This document shows positions 43,122 to 51,832 of a stretch of DNA of 64,000 bases, piece after piece (position 1 is the stretch's first letter; every line of letters begins with the position of its first letter). This stretch comes from Planomicrobium soli (GTDB lineage: Bacteria > Bacillota > Bacilli > Bacillales_A > Planococcaceae). The DNA lies in the NCBI RefSeq assembly GCF_003014655.1, contig NZ_PYAT01000011.1:1-64000 (forward strand), written 5' to 3'. Below the pieces are notes generated by a model. That model worked only from the letters and a program-made list of their open reading frames with translations, had not been told where the DNA came from and searched no databases. The position numbers and the translations under genes are program-made.

Positions 43122-44078
43122 TTACCGTTCCACTACTTTTTTATTGTCAATAAAGTCCATGACCTCTTCCAAAGACGGGAGTCCTTCATTATCGCCGGTT
43201 ACCGTAGTTACAAGTGCTCCGACACCGTTGGCAAAACGGAGCAAGTCTGTTTCGTTCAAATTATTCAATATCCCATAAACATATCCTGCATCAAAACCAT
43301 CTCCTGCTCCGACTGTATCGATTGGTGTTACTTCAAACCCTGGTGATTCAGTCCAGCGTCCATCTCTATATAACTTTGAACCTTTCTCGCCGTCCTTAAC
43401 GACAAAATCGCGGATGCCAAATTTTTCTACATATTCCACTAAATCTTCAATCGTTTGCTTTTCAGAAATTAGCTGGATTTCGTCTAGTCCTGTCAATAAA
43501 ATGTCGACTTCCGGAAATACTGTTTCATAAACTTTTCTAGCTTTTTCAATGCTCCACAGCTTGAGCCTGATGTTCGGATCAAAAGAAACAAGAACCCCTT
43601 TTTGCTTTGCAAGGTTGATTATTTTTTGTGCAACTAGCAAGTTTTCTTCACCAATTGCCAAGTAAACACCAGTTAAATGCACTACATTAATGCCTTCGAA
43701 CATCGCTTCAGAAATATCATCTATTTTAAGTTCCATGATAGGAGATGGATTGCGATAATAAAAAGTTTTTCCAGCTCCGCTTGCATGTATTTCTTTAAAG
43801 TTCAAAGATGTTGGGATGCCTTCAATAAAATTGACTGCAGAAACATCAATACCTTCGCCGCGTGCAAAGTTATAAATCACTTTCCCAAATTCGTCTTTTC
43901 CAAGGCAGCTAATCCACTTGATTTTCAACCCCAGGCGCGCGCAGCCAATTGCGAAATTTAATTCAGCTCCTCCAACTTTTCGTTCGAATTGGTCAACATA
44001 GCGCAATGGACCTGTTGTTTTAGGATTCATCGTGATCATTGCATCCCCAATTGTTAATACGCCAAGTTCTTTTGACAA
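43122..44078 (-). CDS. kdgK: 2-keto-3-deoxygluconate kinase (PfkB family)
   Basis: About 318 aa from a TTG at 44078, six bases after GGAGGGG; another TTG 15 bp upstream sits before that site. PfkB signatures: KVGGAELNFAIGCARLGL near the N-terminus and TVGAGDGFDAGYVYG near the C-terminus with the catalytic Asp. It phosphorylates KDG to KDPG, the substrate of the aldolase encoded in this operon. It follows the LacI-type regulator by five to twenty bases. Confidence 0.88.
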   Translation of the reverse strand: MSKELGVLTIGDAMITMNPKTTGPLRYVDQFERKVGGAELNFAIGCARLGLKIKWISCLGKDEFGKVIYNFARGEGIDVSAVNFIEGIPTSLNFKEIHASGAGKTFYYRNPSPIMELKIDDISEAMFEGINVVHLTGVYLAIGEENLLVAQKIINLAKQKGVLVSFDPNIRLKLWSIEKARKVYETVFPEVDILLTGLDEIQLISEKQTIEDLVEYVEKFGIRDFVVKDGEKGSKLYRDGRWTESPGFEVTPIDTVGAGDGFDAGYVYGILNNLNETDLLRFANGVGALVTTVTGDNEGLPSLEEVMDFIDNKKVVER

Positions 44079-44098
44079 ATTCTTCCCCTCCAATGAAT

Positions 44099-45103
44099 CT
44101 AAATTGACTGCCGCTCTATTAAGACGGGTAAATATCTGCGCTCAATGTAGAACTCATTTACTTTTTGGTTTACGATCATTTGAAGCAATAATTCAGCTGC
44201 ATCTTTTCCCATATCAAAAGTCGGTTGTTTTATGACTGAAATCGGAGTGGTAGCGATTTCAAGAAAAGGCGAATCATCTATTGCGATAATGCTAATATCT
44301 TTTGGAATAGCAAGGTCATTTCTTTTAACAAACTTTAATAATTCAATCAACGCCAAATCATTAGTGGCAAAAAAAGCATCTGGACGATTATTCGTTCCCC
44401 ATAATTCTTGTAATTTTTTTTCAATTAAATGACGTTCTTCTGCAACTATCCACCCCTCTTCATGTACAAGTCCATTTTGCATTATTGCATTCTTGAAACC
44501 GTTTATCCGTTCAACTCGCGGTGTTACTTTTTGAGCTATGGAAGTAGATACTAAACCGATTTTTTCCCGTCCTTTTTCCACCAATTTCTCAACAGCCATT
44601 TTTGAAGCGCTTACATTATCAAGCAATAACATCGGATAAATCGGTTCACCTATAATACGATCAACAAAAACTATTGGAAACTCTTCTCTCTTCAGTTGTT
44701 TATAGTATTCCAAGTTGCCGTTTGTAGGGAAGATAATCAAACCGTCTACTTGCTTTGCAAGCAACATATTAATGTAAAGGCGTTCTTTTTCTGGCTGATC
44801 GTCCGCATTACAAACGAACAAATGAAAACCATTTTTTTCACAGACATCTTCTATGGCTCGGATGATTTCTGTAGAGAATGTATGCAGAATATTCGCGACA
44901 ATTACACCAATAGTTCCCGACCTTTTCTGTTTTAAGCTTTTCGCGACATGATTTGGGATATAGCCCAGTTCTTTAATCGCTTCCTCGATTCTCTGCTTGG
45001 TCGAAACACCCATAAATTCATACCGATTGTTGATAAATTGTGAGACTGTGCTTTTTGATACTCCAGCTTTTAGTGCTACATCTCGCATAGTAACTTTTTT
45101 CAT
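44099..45103 (-). CDS. kdgR: LacI family regulator of the hexuronate operon (KdgR-like)
   Basis: 334 aa. The N-terminal LacI HTH MRDVALKAGVSKSTVSQFINNR (residues 6-27) and hinge helix PNHVAKSLK precede a periplasmic-binding-protein-like effector domain. It is the first gene of its own operon, and two near-identical palindromes TAAAYCGGTTTA lie directly upstream at the predicted transcription start. Probable autoregulated repressor relieved by a pathway intermediate such as KDG. The symbol is assigned by context. Confidence 0.85.
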   Translation of the reverse strand: MKKVTMRDVALKAGVSKSTVSQFINNRYEFMGVSTKQRIEEAIKELGYIPNHVAKSLKQKRSGTIGVIVANILHTFSTEIIRAIEDVCEKNGFHLFVCNADDQPEKERLYINMLLAKQVDGLIIFPTNGNLEYYKQLKREEFPIVFVDRIIGEPIYPMLLLDNVSASKMAVEKLVEKGREKIGLVSTSIAQKVTPRVERINGFKNAIMQNGLVHEEGWIVAEERHLIEKKLQELWGTNNRPDAFFATNDLALIELLKFVKRNDLAIPKDISIIAIDDSPFLEIATTPISVIKQPTFDMGKDAAELLLQMIVNQKVNEFYIERRYLPVLIERQSI

Positions 45104-45117
45104 GTATTCCCCTCACA

Positions 45118-45142
45118 TAAACCGGTTTAGTAAATCGGTTTA
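45118..45142. promoter_or_regulatory. tandem LacI-type operators
   Basis: TAAACCGGTTTA (45118-45129, perfect palindrome) and TAAATCGGTTTA (45131-45142, one mismatch), both with a central CG as in LacI-family sites and 13 bp apart. They lie between the -10 box and the ribosome site of the kdgR operon, so a bound repressor would block initiation or elongation. Confidence 0.75.
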
Positions 45143-45147
45143 GTGCA

Positions 45148-45176
45148 AGCTTAAATGAAAGATTTTTTATTGTCAA
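45148..45176 (-). promoter_or_regulatory. sigma-A promoter of the hexuronate operon
   Basis: On the minus strand TTGACA (45176-45171), 17-bp spacer, TAAGCT (45153-45148). Perfect -35 and a weak -10; the start site would fall beside the tandem operators. Confidence 0.6.
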
Positions 45177-45289
45177 TAAATTATTACAATAATCTGATTT
45201 TTAACAAAAATTTTATTTCTTTCATCTTTTTATACCGCTCTTATCTAAACGGCTATCAGTTTTTCTAAAACGTCATATTTCCATTGGCA

Positions 45290-45325
45290 GCAAAAACCCG
45301 TTCGAGCATAAGCTCGAACGGGTTT
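45290..45325 (-). terminator. terminator of the 96-aa hypothetical gene
   Basis: A 14-bp perfect stem AAACCCGTTCGAGC / GCTCGAACGGGTTT with loop ATAA, two bases past the stop codon. Confidence 0.85.
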
Positions 45326-45327
45326 GA

Positions 45328-45618
45328 TTAATCTTGGATAGATGACTTGATGCGATAACGCGAGTCATTTTCCAGCTTGTTGAAAATTTCGATATAACGT
45401 TCTGCCGGACCCCCTACTTCTTCAGGCGCTTCTTCAGCCAAAACATCTGCTAGCGGCTTGAATTCAGGTTCAACAATCCGGGAATCGAAGTCATTCATCA
45501 AAATCTGAAGTTCGCTGTAATTTTCAACTTCTTTGTCTTTTTGTACTTCTTGAAAAAGTCGATCACTTTCTTCTTCTGTCAACTCTACATACCCTACTGT
45601 AATTCGTTGTTTGTGCAT
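45328..45618 (-). CDS. hypothetical acidic protein
   Basis: 96 aa, soluble, rich in Glu/Asp/Val, with no Cys or membrane segment. The first 45 residues look like a helical, Glu-rich segment (LTEEESDRLFQEVQKDKEVENYSELQILM). GGGAGGCAAAAAC precedes the ATG and a strong terminator follows, so it is a genuine single-gene unit. No family recognised. Confidence 0.75.
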   Translation of the reverse strand: MHKQRITVGYVELTEEESDRLFQEVQKDKEVENYSELQILMNDFDSRIVEPEFKPLADVLAEEAPEEVGGPAERYIEIFNKLENDSRYRIKSSIQD

Positions 45619-45775
45619 GTTTTTGCCTCCCAGTTCCGCTACTTACTAATTTTCTTTTCTATACCCAAAGGCGGAAGCTGGATAAACCTGGATCCAAAGA
45701 CAGAAGAAGCTAGATGGCCTGGCCTTTTTTCGGTAAGATGATACTAGTAAAACATATAGAACCGGAGTGATCAGG

Positions 45776-46435
45776 ATGCGCGTCGCAATATTTGATTTTG
45801 ATGGAACGTTATATTCAAAAGAAACTTTTCAGTTAATGATGGACCACCTGAAGAACCATCCGGAGCACAGCAGGCGCTATCGCCAATTTTTCCGGACCAT
45901 ATTGCCGCCTTACATCGGCAGCAAACTGAAACTTTATCCCGAAAAGAAAATGCGGGAGCGTTCAGTTCAAGCCTATCTAGCTGCTCTTGAAACATTTTCG
46001 CAAAGGGATCTTGAAAACTTTTTCGGTGAAATCGCTGAAAAGATGCATGGGGACATGAACCAGCGTGTTGTTGCAAGACTCAAACAGCATGTTGCCGACA
46101 ATGATTACGTGATGCTGGTGTCAGGGGCTTTTACGCCGCTCCTACATGCAGTCACTCACAAAATGCCAATCAAAACGATTATCGGCACTGAAATTCCCTA
46201 TAAAAATAACATTTTGGACCATAAGGCGCCTATTTCACACATCCAAGGGCCTCTAAAAACAGAAAAGATCAAAGAAGCGCTAAAAGGGCATGATATTGAT
46301 TGGACTAACAGCTACGCATATGGCGATAGCCATTCCGATTTGCCGGTTTTAGAAATGGTGGGCAATCCTGTAGCTGTCCAACCTGAAGCTCGGCTGTTGA
46401 CTATAGCAAAGCAGCGGAACTGGGAAATTATATAA
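45776..46435 (+). CDS. HAD-IB family phosphatase (SerB-like)
   Basis: 219 aa. The ATG at 45776 follows GGAGTGATC; a GTG nine bases upstream lies within that ribosome site. HAD motif I is FDFDGTLYSK with nucleophile Asp, motif II MLVSGAF, motif III a Lys near 170, and motif IV AYGDSHSDLPVL. The subclass IB layout resembles phosphoserine or other small-metabolite phosphatases. Alone in its transcription unit, with a terminator directly behind. Confidence 0.87.
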   Translation: MRVAIFDFDGTLYSKETFQLMMDHLKNHPEHSRRYRQFFRTILPPYIGSKLKLYPEKKMRERSVQAYLAALETFSQRDLENFFGEIAEKMHGDMNQRVVARLKQHVADNDYVMLVSGAFTPLLHAVTHKMPIKTIIGTEIPYKNNILDHKAPISHIQGPLKTEKIKEALKGHDIDWTNSYAYGDSHSDLPVLEMVGNPVAVQPEARLLTIAKQRNWEII

Positions 46436-46444
46436 AGTTAATAA

Positions 46445-46476
46445 GAGGGCACTGCATCTGCAGTGTCCTCTTTTTT
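46445..46476 (+). terminator. terminator of the HAD gene
   Basis: Stem GAGGGCACTGCA / TGCAGTGTCCTC (one G-U type mismatch) with a 2-nt loop, then TTTTTT. Confidence 0.85.
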
Positions 46477-46935
46477 CTACCCTTTAAATACTTCTTCGAA
46501 TTTTTATAGTTTAAGCCAAATTGCTATGTGACCGGTTTATGATCTGTCCATGTTGAATCGCCAATTGCTAATTAACGTACATATTAGTAGTGCATAAGTA
46601 TGCATCAGTACTATTTGAAAACTTTGCAGATAACTGGTTCATTATTGGTCAATCTACCATTTTCGGTATAGGCAAAGCCAAAAAATCACGTTCAAGAATC
46701 TGGCATTGAAAATTTAAAATCTACTGCCCTGATTTTATCGGTTCTAGTCTCCCTCCTCCGCCTTTAAAGCTACTTATTCTTTTACAATTACTATTCAATC
46801 TTTTCATAGCCGGAATAATTGAAATAGATAAATTTTATTTAACAGCCGTATTAATCTTCACAAACAAAATTACATCTGTTAAAATTCACTTTAACGAATA
46901 AATATCCAAAAAACATTTTATTGGGGGAAAAACAA
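46477..46935. other. 459-bp intergenic region before the amino acid ABC operon
   Basis: AT-rich, no ORF with a ribosome site, no T-box or riboswitch pattern seen. It should contain the promoter of the downstream transporter operon, but no convincing -35/-10 pair could be chosen. Confidence 0.4.
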
Positions 46936-47730
46936 ATGAAAAAGAAGAATACTTTTATAGCAATGTGTGCTTCACTGGCTTTATTTTTAGGTGCTTGCGG
47001 CGGTGGCGGTTCTGAAGACCAATCAAGCTCAGGCAGCTCTTCGGAAGACAAAGTGTTGGAAATGGGTACTTCAGCGGACTTCGCCCCTTTTGAATCACGC
47101 AATCCTCAAGGTGATTTTATCGGTTTTGACATCGACCTTGCCAATCATATTGCTGATGAATTAGGCTATGAATTAAAAATTAACGATATGAAATTTGACG
47201 GTCTGATAGGTGCGCTTCAAAACAACCGCGTTGATATGGTTCTTTCCGGTATGTCTGCTACAGAAGAACGGAAAAAGAATGTCGACTTCTCAATCGAATA
47301 CAACCATTCAGGCGAAATTTTCATTACAAAAAAAGATTCACCGATTAAATCATTGGAAGACTTGGAAGGCAAGACACTTGGTGTTCAGCTTGGTTCAATC
47401 CAAGAGGAAGGCGCAAACCAAATCAAAACAGATGAAGGCATCAATTTTGAGATCAAGGCTCTCGACGAGTCAGGGGCGTTAATCCAAGAACTTCTAAGCA
47501 ACCGTGTAGATGCGGTTTATATGGACAAAGCAGCTGGACTGGGTTACACCGAAGCACAAGACCTGGCCCATTTTGATGACCCGACAACAAGTTCTCCGGG
47601 CATGGCGGTTGCCTTCCCTAAAGGCAGCGAGCTTGTGGATGACGTCAACAAAGTTTTGGAAGAAGCGGAAGCAAGCGGCAAGCTCCAAGAATTGAAAGAC
47701 AAATGGTTATCAGAAGAATTGACTGATTAA
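46936..47730 (+). CDS. polar amino acid ABC transporter substrate-binding lipoprotein
   Basis: 264 aa from the ATG at 46936 (TTGGGGGAAAAACAA upstream). Lipobox LGAC, then a Gly/Ser-rich linker, then an SBP family 3 domain with GTSADFAPFE, GFDIDLANHIADELG, MVLSGMSATEERKKNVDFS and GVQLGSIQEE. It binds a polar amino acid such as Gln, Arg or cystine; the specificity was not resolved. First gene of a three-gene importer. Confidence 0.92.
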   Translation: MKKKNTFIAMCASLALFLGACGGGGSEDQSSSGSSSEDKVLEMGTSADFAPFESRNPQGDFIGFDIDLANHIADELGYELKINDMKFDGLIGALQNNRVDMVLSGMSATEERKKNVDFSIEYNHSGEIFITKKDSPIKSLEDLEGKTLGVQLGSIQEEGANQIKTDEGINFEIKALDESGALIQELLSNRVDAVYMDKAAGLGYTEAQDLAHFDDPTTSSPGMAVAFPKGSELVDDVNKVLEEAEASGKLQELKDKWLSEELTD

Positions 47731-47763
47731 GTACAACTAATCTTTGGAAAAGAGATGTAAGCT

Positions 47764-48423
47764 ATGAATTTGGATTTCTCGCAAATAGTACCCTATATCC
47801 CTTTCATGCTTGAAGGGATCTGGGTCACATTAAAATTCGTTTTCTTCGCCATCATTTTGGGGTCCATCTTCGGGACTCTTTTGGCGCTTTGTAAAATCAG
47901 CCACATCAAACCGTTAAGGTGGCTGGCAGATGCGTATACTTCCGTATTTAGAGGAACTCCGCTCATTTTGCAATTGATGATTATTTATTACTCTATCCCG
48001 CAATTAACTGGATATGACATTTCTCCGTTCTTATCAGCCATCTTGGCTTTCGGATTAAATTCATCGGCTTACATTTCCGAAATTATCCGCGCCGGAATCC
48101 AGGCAGTGGATAAAGGACAGATGGAAGCCGCTCATGCTCTTGGGATTCCCTACAGACAGACAATGAAAGATATCATTTTGCCACAGGCATTAAAAAACAT
48201 TTTGCCTGCATTGATGAATGAATTTATTACATTGACAAAAGAATCCGCAATTGTATCTACAATTGGTTATTTGGATTTGATGCGCCGTGCGCAAGTCGTC
48301 GGGGCTGATCTATTCCGCAATTTCGAGCCATTGCTGTTTGTCGGCATCATCTACTGGTGCCTTGTCATGGGATTAACAGTGATAGGAAGAATGTTCGAAC
48401 GGAGGCTGAAAAAAAGTGATTAA
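47764..48423 (+). CDS. polar amino acid ABC transporter permease
   Basis: 219 aa, HisM/GlnP type with about five membrane segments. The N-terminal segment is typical ([20 protein letters not shown]), RGTPLILQL follows, and the EAA coupling loop is [30 protein letters not shown]. The 3' end overlaps the ATPase gene by eight bases. Confidence 0.93.
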   Translation: MNLDFSQIVPYIPFMLEGIWVTLKFVFFAIILGSIFGTLLALCKISHIKPLRWLADAYTSVFRGTPLILQLMIIYYSIPQLTGYDISPFLSAILAFGLNSSAYISEIIRAGIQAVDKGQMEAAHALGIPYRQTMKDIILPQALKNILPALMNEFITLTKESAIVSTIGYLDLMRRAQVVGADLFRNFEPLLFVGIIYWCLVMGLTVIGRMFERRLKKSD

Positions 48424-49138
48424 GGTAGAGAAGCTGCACAAAAGCTTTGGCAATCATGAAGTATTAAAAAACATCACTACAGAAATTAAAAAAGGCCAGG
48501 TGGTTTCGATCATCGGACCTTCCGGCTCAGGGAAATCCACATTTCTGCGCTGCTTGAATCTACTTGAAACCCCGACATCTGGAACGATCCTGATCAGCGG
48601 GCAAAATTTAATGGAGTCTAATAAAAACAACCAAAAAATTCGCCAGCAGATCGGGATGGTGTTTCAGCATTTTCACCTGTTCCCGCATATGACGGTTCTT
48701 GAAAACTTGACATACGCACCAATCAAAGTAAAAGGCGAGAAAAGGGCTGTTGCCGAAGACAAAGCCCGCGCGTTGCTGAAACGCGTCGGTTTGGCGCCTA
48801 AGGAAAAAGCCTTCCCTAGCAGTTTGTCAGGAGGCCAGAAACAGCGTGTCGCCATCGCGCGCGCTTTAGCCATGGAACCGGAATTAATGCTTTTTGATGA
48901 ACCTACTTCAGCACTCGACCCTGAAATGGTTAAAGAAGTGCTCGACGTTATGAAAGATCTGGCAAAATCCGGCATGACAATGGCAGTTGTGACGCATGAA
49001 ATGGGCTTTGCGCGCGAAGTGGCGGACCGTGTATTGTTTCTTGACCATGGCATATTGGTCGAGGAAGGCAATCCGGCTGATTTCTTTAGCAGCCCGAAAA
49101 CCGATCGTGCTAGAGACTTTTTAGAAAAAGTACTGTAA
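48416..49138 (+). CDS. polar amino acid ABC transporter ATP-binding protein
   Basis: 240 aa. Walker [11 protein letters not shown]-loop [14 protein letters not shown], signature LSGGQKQR, Walker [18 protein letters not shown]-loop [11 protein letters not shown]; typical GlnQ/ArtM type. It starts with GTG inside the end of the permease gene, indicating translational coupling. A terminator follows directly. Confidence 0.94.
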   Translation: MIKVEKLHKSFGNHEVLKNITTEIKKGQVVSIIGPSGSGKSTFLRCLNLLETPTSGTILISGQNLMESNKNNQKIRQQIGMVFQHFHLFPHMTVLENLTYAPIKVKGEKRAVAEDKARALLKRVGLAPKEKAFPSSLSGGQKQRVAIARALAMEPELMLFDEPTSALDPEMVKEVLDVMKDLAKSGMTMAVVTHEMGFAREVADRVLFLDHGILVEEGNPADFFSSPKTDRARDFLEKVL

Positions 49139-49178
49139 AGATACCCCGTTAAAGAATCCTCTTTAACGGGGTATCTTT
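49139..49178 (+). terminator. terminator of the amino acid ABC operon
   Basis: Long stem AGATACCCCGTTAAAGA / TCTTTAACGGGGTATCT, short loop, then TTTGTTT. Confidence 0.87.
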
Positions 49179-49363
49179 GTTTAAAGAAAGGCTGTCAGCT
49201 TCTCATTGTGCCATCACTTATTTGAGTTCAAGCATAAATTGGCAGCTTTACTTCTTCCGCTTTCAGTTCAGCCACGGCACAAGCAGCTTAGAAAAGCGCG
49301 AATTCCAACTGCTTAAACAGTAGATTAACTTTTAATTTTTTTTAGTCTGATAAGTACTGATCC

Positions 49364-49392
49364 TTTAAAGAAGAACGAATTTTCTGTATAAT
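49364..49392 (+). promoter_or_regulatory. sigma-A-like promoter of the 56-aa gene
   Basis: TTTAAA (49364-49369), 17-bp spacer, TATAAT (49387-49392), about 65 bp upstream of the small gene's ATG. Perfect -10, moderate -35. Confidence 0.5.
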
Positions 49393-49457
49393 AAAGATAG
49401 ATAGAGATTGTCTTTCTTCTGCATAGCTGCTTAAGTTAAACAAGGAGGTTATCGATC

Positions 49458-49628
49458 ATGGATCGCGTTCGTGCGTTTCCAAAAGAAGTTGTCCTGCAAC
49501 TAGACGAAGATTTTATTGCTGCTCTCAATATGATCGGTGAAGGCGGGCCAGAATATGCAGCTGTCGAAGAAGATGATTTATTAGAAGAAGTTATACGTGA
49601 AGAAGCCAAGGCAAAAGATTTACACTAG
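49458..49628 (+). CDS. small acidic hypothetical protein, 56 aa
   Basis: Starts MDRVRAFPKEVVLQLDEDFI and ends EEAKAKDLH. ATG at 49458 is preceded by CAAGGAGGTT at ideal spacing and followed by its own terminator, and a promoter with TATAAT lies upstream. About one third Glu/Asp; no Cys, no membrane segment. The full set of expression signals makes it a real gene although short. Function unknown. Confidence 0.78.
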   Translation: MDRVRAFPKEVVLQLDEDFIAALNMIGEGGPEYAAVEEDDLLEEVIREEAKAKDLH

Positions 49629-49641
49629 CACCTATTTTAAC

Positions 49642-49669
49642 CACCTCCCATTTTTGGGAGGTGCTTTTC
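49642..49669 (+). terminator. terminator of the 56-aa gene
   Basis: Stem CACCTCCCA / TGGGAGGTG with a short T loop, then CTTTTC, 13 bp after the stop. Confidence 0.8.
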
Positions 49670-49672
49670 ATT

Positions 49673-49706
49673 AAAAAGCCTTCATTCCATGGAACGAAGG
49701 CTTTTT
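49673..49706. terminator. terminator of the luciferase-like gene
   Basis: Stem AAAAAGCCTTC-TTCC / GGAA-GAAGGCTTTTT with flanking A and T runs, four bases past the stop of the minus-strand gene. Confidence 0.85.
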
Positions 49707-49709
49707 CTG

Positions 49710-50717
49710 TTATTCCATTAATTCGGCAACAATCTCATAGGAGCGCAACCGGTCTTCTTGATGAAAAATTTGGGAGTTAATAATCACTTCATTTGCTCTC
49801 GTTTTCAAGATGAAGTTTCTCAATTTTTCTCGGACTACATCCGGTGTTCCGACAATCATCGATTCTGTATCGAGTTTTTCGTGGAACATCGCAATTTCTC
49901 GGTCAGACCACACATCTTCCAATCGATCAATCGGCGCTTTCAACATAGTCGGCATACCACGCATAAGCGCAAACATCTGCTGTTGTTGTGAAGTTGCCAA
50001 CCATTCAGCACGTTCTTGCGTATCCGCTGCAATAACGTTGACACCGACCATTGCGTACGGCTCTTTCAAAACTGCAGATGACTTGAAATTTTGATGATAA
50101 AGTTGCAGCGCCTGCATTGTGTAATCCGGGGCAAAGTGGCTTGCGAAAGAAAACGGCAGCCCTTTAAAAGCTGCAAGCTGTGCGCTGAATCCACTTGATC
50201 CAAGAAGCCAGAGCGGAATCTTCAAGCCGGCTCCAGGATATGCCCGGACGCGTGCCAAAGTGTTGTCGGAAAAGTATTCTTCAAGTTCTGCTACTTGTTC
50301 TGGAAAATCATCCCCGCTGCTTTGAAGCGTTCTGCGCAATGCATAGGCGGTTGCCTGATCGCTTCCGGGAGCACGCCCAAGCCCTAAGTCGATTCTTCCT
50401 GGATAAAGAGTTTCGAGCGTACCGAACTGTTCGGCAATGACTAATGGTGCATGGTTCGGCAGCATAATACCACCTGAGCCGACACGGATCGTTTCTGTAG
50501 CACCTGCTATATAACCGATCAAAACTGACGTTGCAGAACTGCCAATACCCGGCATATTATGATGTTCAGCAAGCCAGTAGCGATTAAATCCCCATTTTTC
50601 TACATGCTGCGCAAGTTCTGCACTGTTTTTAAACGATTGTGCTGTATCGCTTCCTTCATTTACCGGAGCCAAATCAAGAACCGATAACGGTATATGTTCA
50701 AATTTCTTTAATTGCAT
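49710..50717 (-). CDS. luciferase-like (LLM class) flavin-dependent monooxygenase
   Basis: 335 aa from the ATG at 50717, eight bases after AAGGAG; a GTG nine bases upstream is too close to that site. LLM fold with [69 protein letters not shown] and [12 protein letters not shown], resembling the YvbT/YhbW group of Firmicutes. It uses reduced flavin to oxidise an unknown substrate. Single gene. Confidence 0.9.
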   Translation of the reverse strand: MQLKKFEHIPLSVLDLAPVNEGSDTAQSFKNSAELAQHVEKWGFNRYWLAEHHNMPGIGSSATSVLIGYIAGATETIRVGSGGIMLPNHAPLVIAEQFGTLETLYPGRIDLGLGRAPGSDQATAYALRRTLQSSGDDFPEQVAELEEYFSDNTLARVRAYPGAGLKIPLWLLGSSGFSAQLAAFKGLPFSFASHFAPDYTMQALQLYHQNFKSSAVLKEPYAMVGVNVIAADTQERAEWLATSQQQQMFALMRGMPTMLKAPIDRLEDVWSDREIAMFHEKLDTESMIVGTPDVVREKLRNFILKTRANEVIINSQIFHQEDRLRSYEIVAELME

Positions 50718-51064
50718 TTTCTTCACTCCTTATCCCTTCCATTGTATCGAGTTTTCCATTTTAATACATGGATTCTGCTTAAGGCTTAAAATTAACTGTA
50801 TTTTTAAAACTTTTACAAAACTTAGACATTTTTATATACTTTTTAGTAAAAATCAATTAAGCTATAGTTATTCGGGAAACAAAAGTGTTTCCATTCTTAT
50901 TCAAAATTCATTAAAGACATGAATAGTTCATCTCATTAAACTTTACCTATAGTCTTTGGTTAAATGTTACAGACAGTAGTGCTGCTAGCAAAGCCGAAAA
51001 GAATCCAACAAGCTGGATATCTTTTCGGCTTTTATTACTTATTTTAAGAAAGGATGCGATCCTT
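50718..51064. other. intergenic region with an orphan plus-strand terminator
   Basis: 347 bp. It contains a small GGAAAC-N6-GTTTCC hairpin (about 50876-50894) and a complete plus-strand terminator (50990-51037), but no protein-coding gene upstream of that terminator. A 27-codon ATG frame at 50964 lacks a ribosome site. It could hold a leader or small RNA. Confidence 0.45.
50990..51037 (+). terminator. terminator upstream of the CTG-start gene
   Basis: Stem AAGCCGAAAAG-ATCC / GGAT-CTTTTCGGCTT with a short loop, followed by TTATTACTTATTTT on the plus strand. Confidence 0.75.
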
Positions 51065-51274
51065 CTGAACTATTTTGTAGACCACAAAAATAAACGGATT
51101 CATAAAAAGCAGCATGCCGGGGATCGCTGTGGATTTTTAGGCACACCAGCAAGCGAAAGAGAGTTTATCGATTGCGAGAAATATATTAAACAGCTAGAAA
51201 AACATGAATCCTATAAGAAATGCCCTTTCTGCCAGTCTGTTCAGTTGACTGTCGAAGAACAATCCCGTGTCTAA
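51065..51274 (+). CDS. small CxxC protein with apparent CTG start
   Basis: 69 codons beginning (CTG)NYFVDHKNKRIHKKQHAGDR and containing KKCPFCQ near the C-terminus, a zinc-ribbon-like knuckle. The reading frame has no ATG, GTG or TTG between the upstream stop at 50924 and this point. AAAGGATG lies eight bases before CTG 51065, which is therefore the best start. The amino acid composition is protein-like and the next gene has its own ribosome site 25 bp further on. Either a rare CTG start or a gene that lost its start codon. Function unknown. Confidence 0.55.
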   Translation: MNYFVDHKNKRIHKKQHAGDRCGFLGTPASEREFIDCEKYIKQLEKHESYKKCPFCQSVQLTVEEQSRV

Positions 51275-51298
51275 ACATACTGGAAGGAGAAAAAAGAC

Positions 51299-51727
51299 AT
51301 GTCGGAAAAAGAACGATTTGCACAAACAGCCCAAAAAGTTGCTGCTTTGATGAAAGCAAACTTTGACTTGGTAGCTTATGAATGCCAAATAAAAAAAAAT
51401 CGGACATTTAGTATTTTAACTAATAAGGCGTCTTATATTTGCACACTGGAATTAGCTATTTCTTTTAAACAATTGGCTGACAACGGCAATGCATGCAACA
51501 AAGCTGAAATTCTACTCCTTCCAGAAGAATTTCCTGCTTTTTCCTTTACATTAAAGGAGCATGCCATTCCATTACCGGCTGATAGCTGCCAAAAATTGCT
51601 GGCAAATCACCGCCTTATCTCTTATTACATTGAAACACTGGAGCCACCTGAACATTTTGCCGCCCGGCTTTCAGCAGCTTTTAAAACGATCGAACCACTG
51701 GACAATCAAAGTATATGGGTTTATTAA
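51299..51727 (+). CDS. hypothetical protein, 142 aa
   Basis: Soluble protein with mixed alpha/beta pattern. It starts MSEKERFAQTAQKVAALMKANF after AAGGAGAAAAAAGAC. Three Cys residues (about 29, 48, 67) are scattered; no known motif. Follows the small CxxC protein by 24 bp and may be co-transcribed with it. No family recognised. Confidence 0.7.
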   Translation: MSEKERFAQTAQKVAALMKANFDLVAYECQIKKNRTFSILTNKASYICTLELAISFKQLADNGNACNKAEILLLPEEFPAFSFTLKEHAIPLPADSCQKLLANHRLISYYIETLEPPEHFAARLSAAFKTIEPLDNQSIWVY

Positions 51728-51832
51728 TTTTTTCTTTTTTATACGTTTAAAACTTACAGATTCGGGAATAGTCTGTATTGGTTATAAAGACAGTGGAAAG
51801 ATACCTCTTGAGATGGAGATGAAAGTTCATTT

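Noticed and set aside
50964-51047. 27-codon ATG frame overlapping the terminator before the CTG-start gene, as a leader peptide
   Set aside because: There is no ribosome site and no run of regulatory codons; more likely a chance frame.
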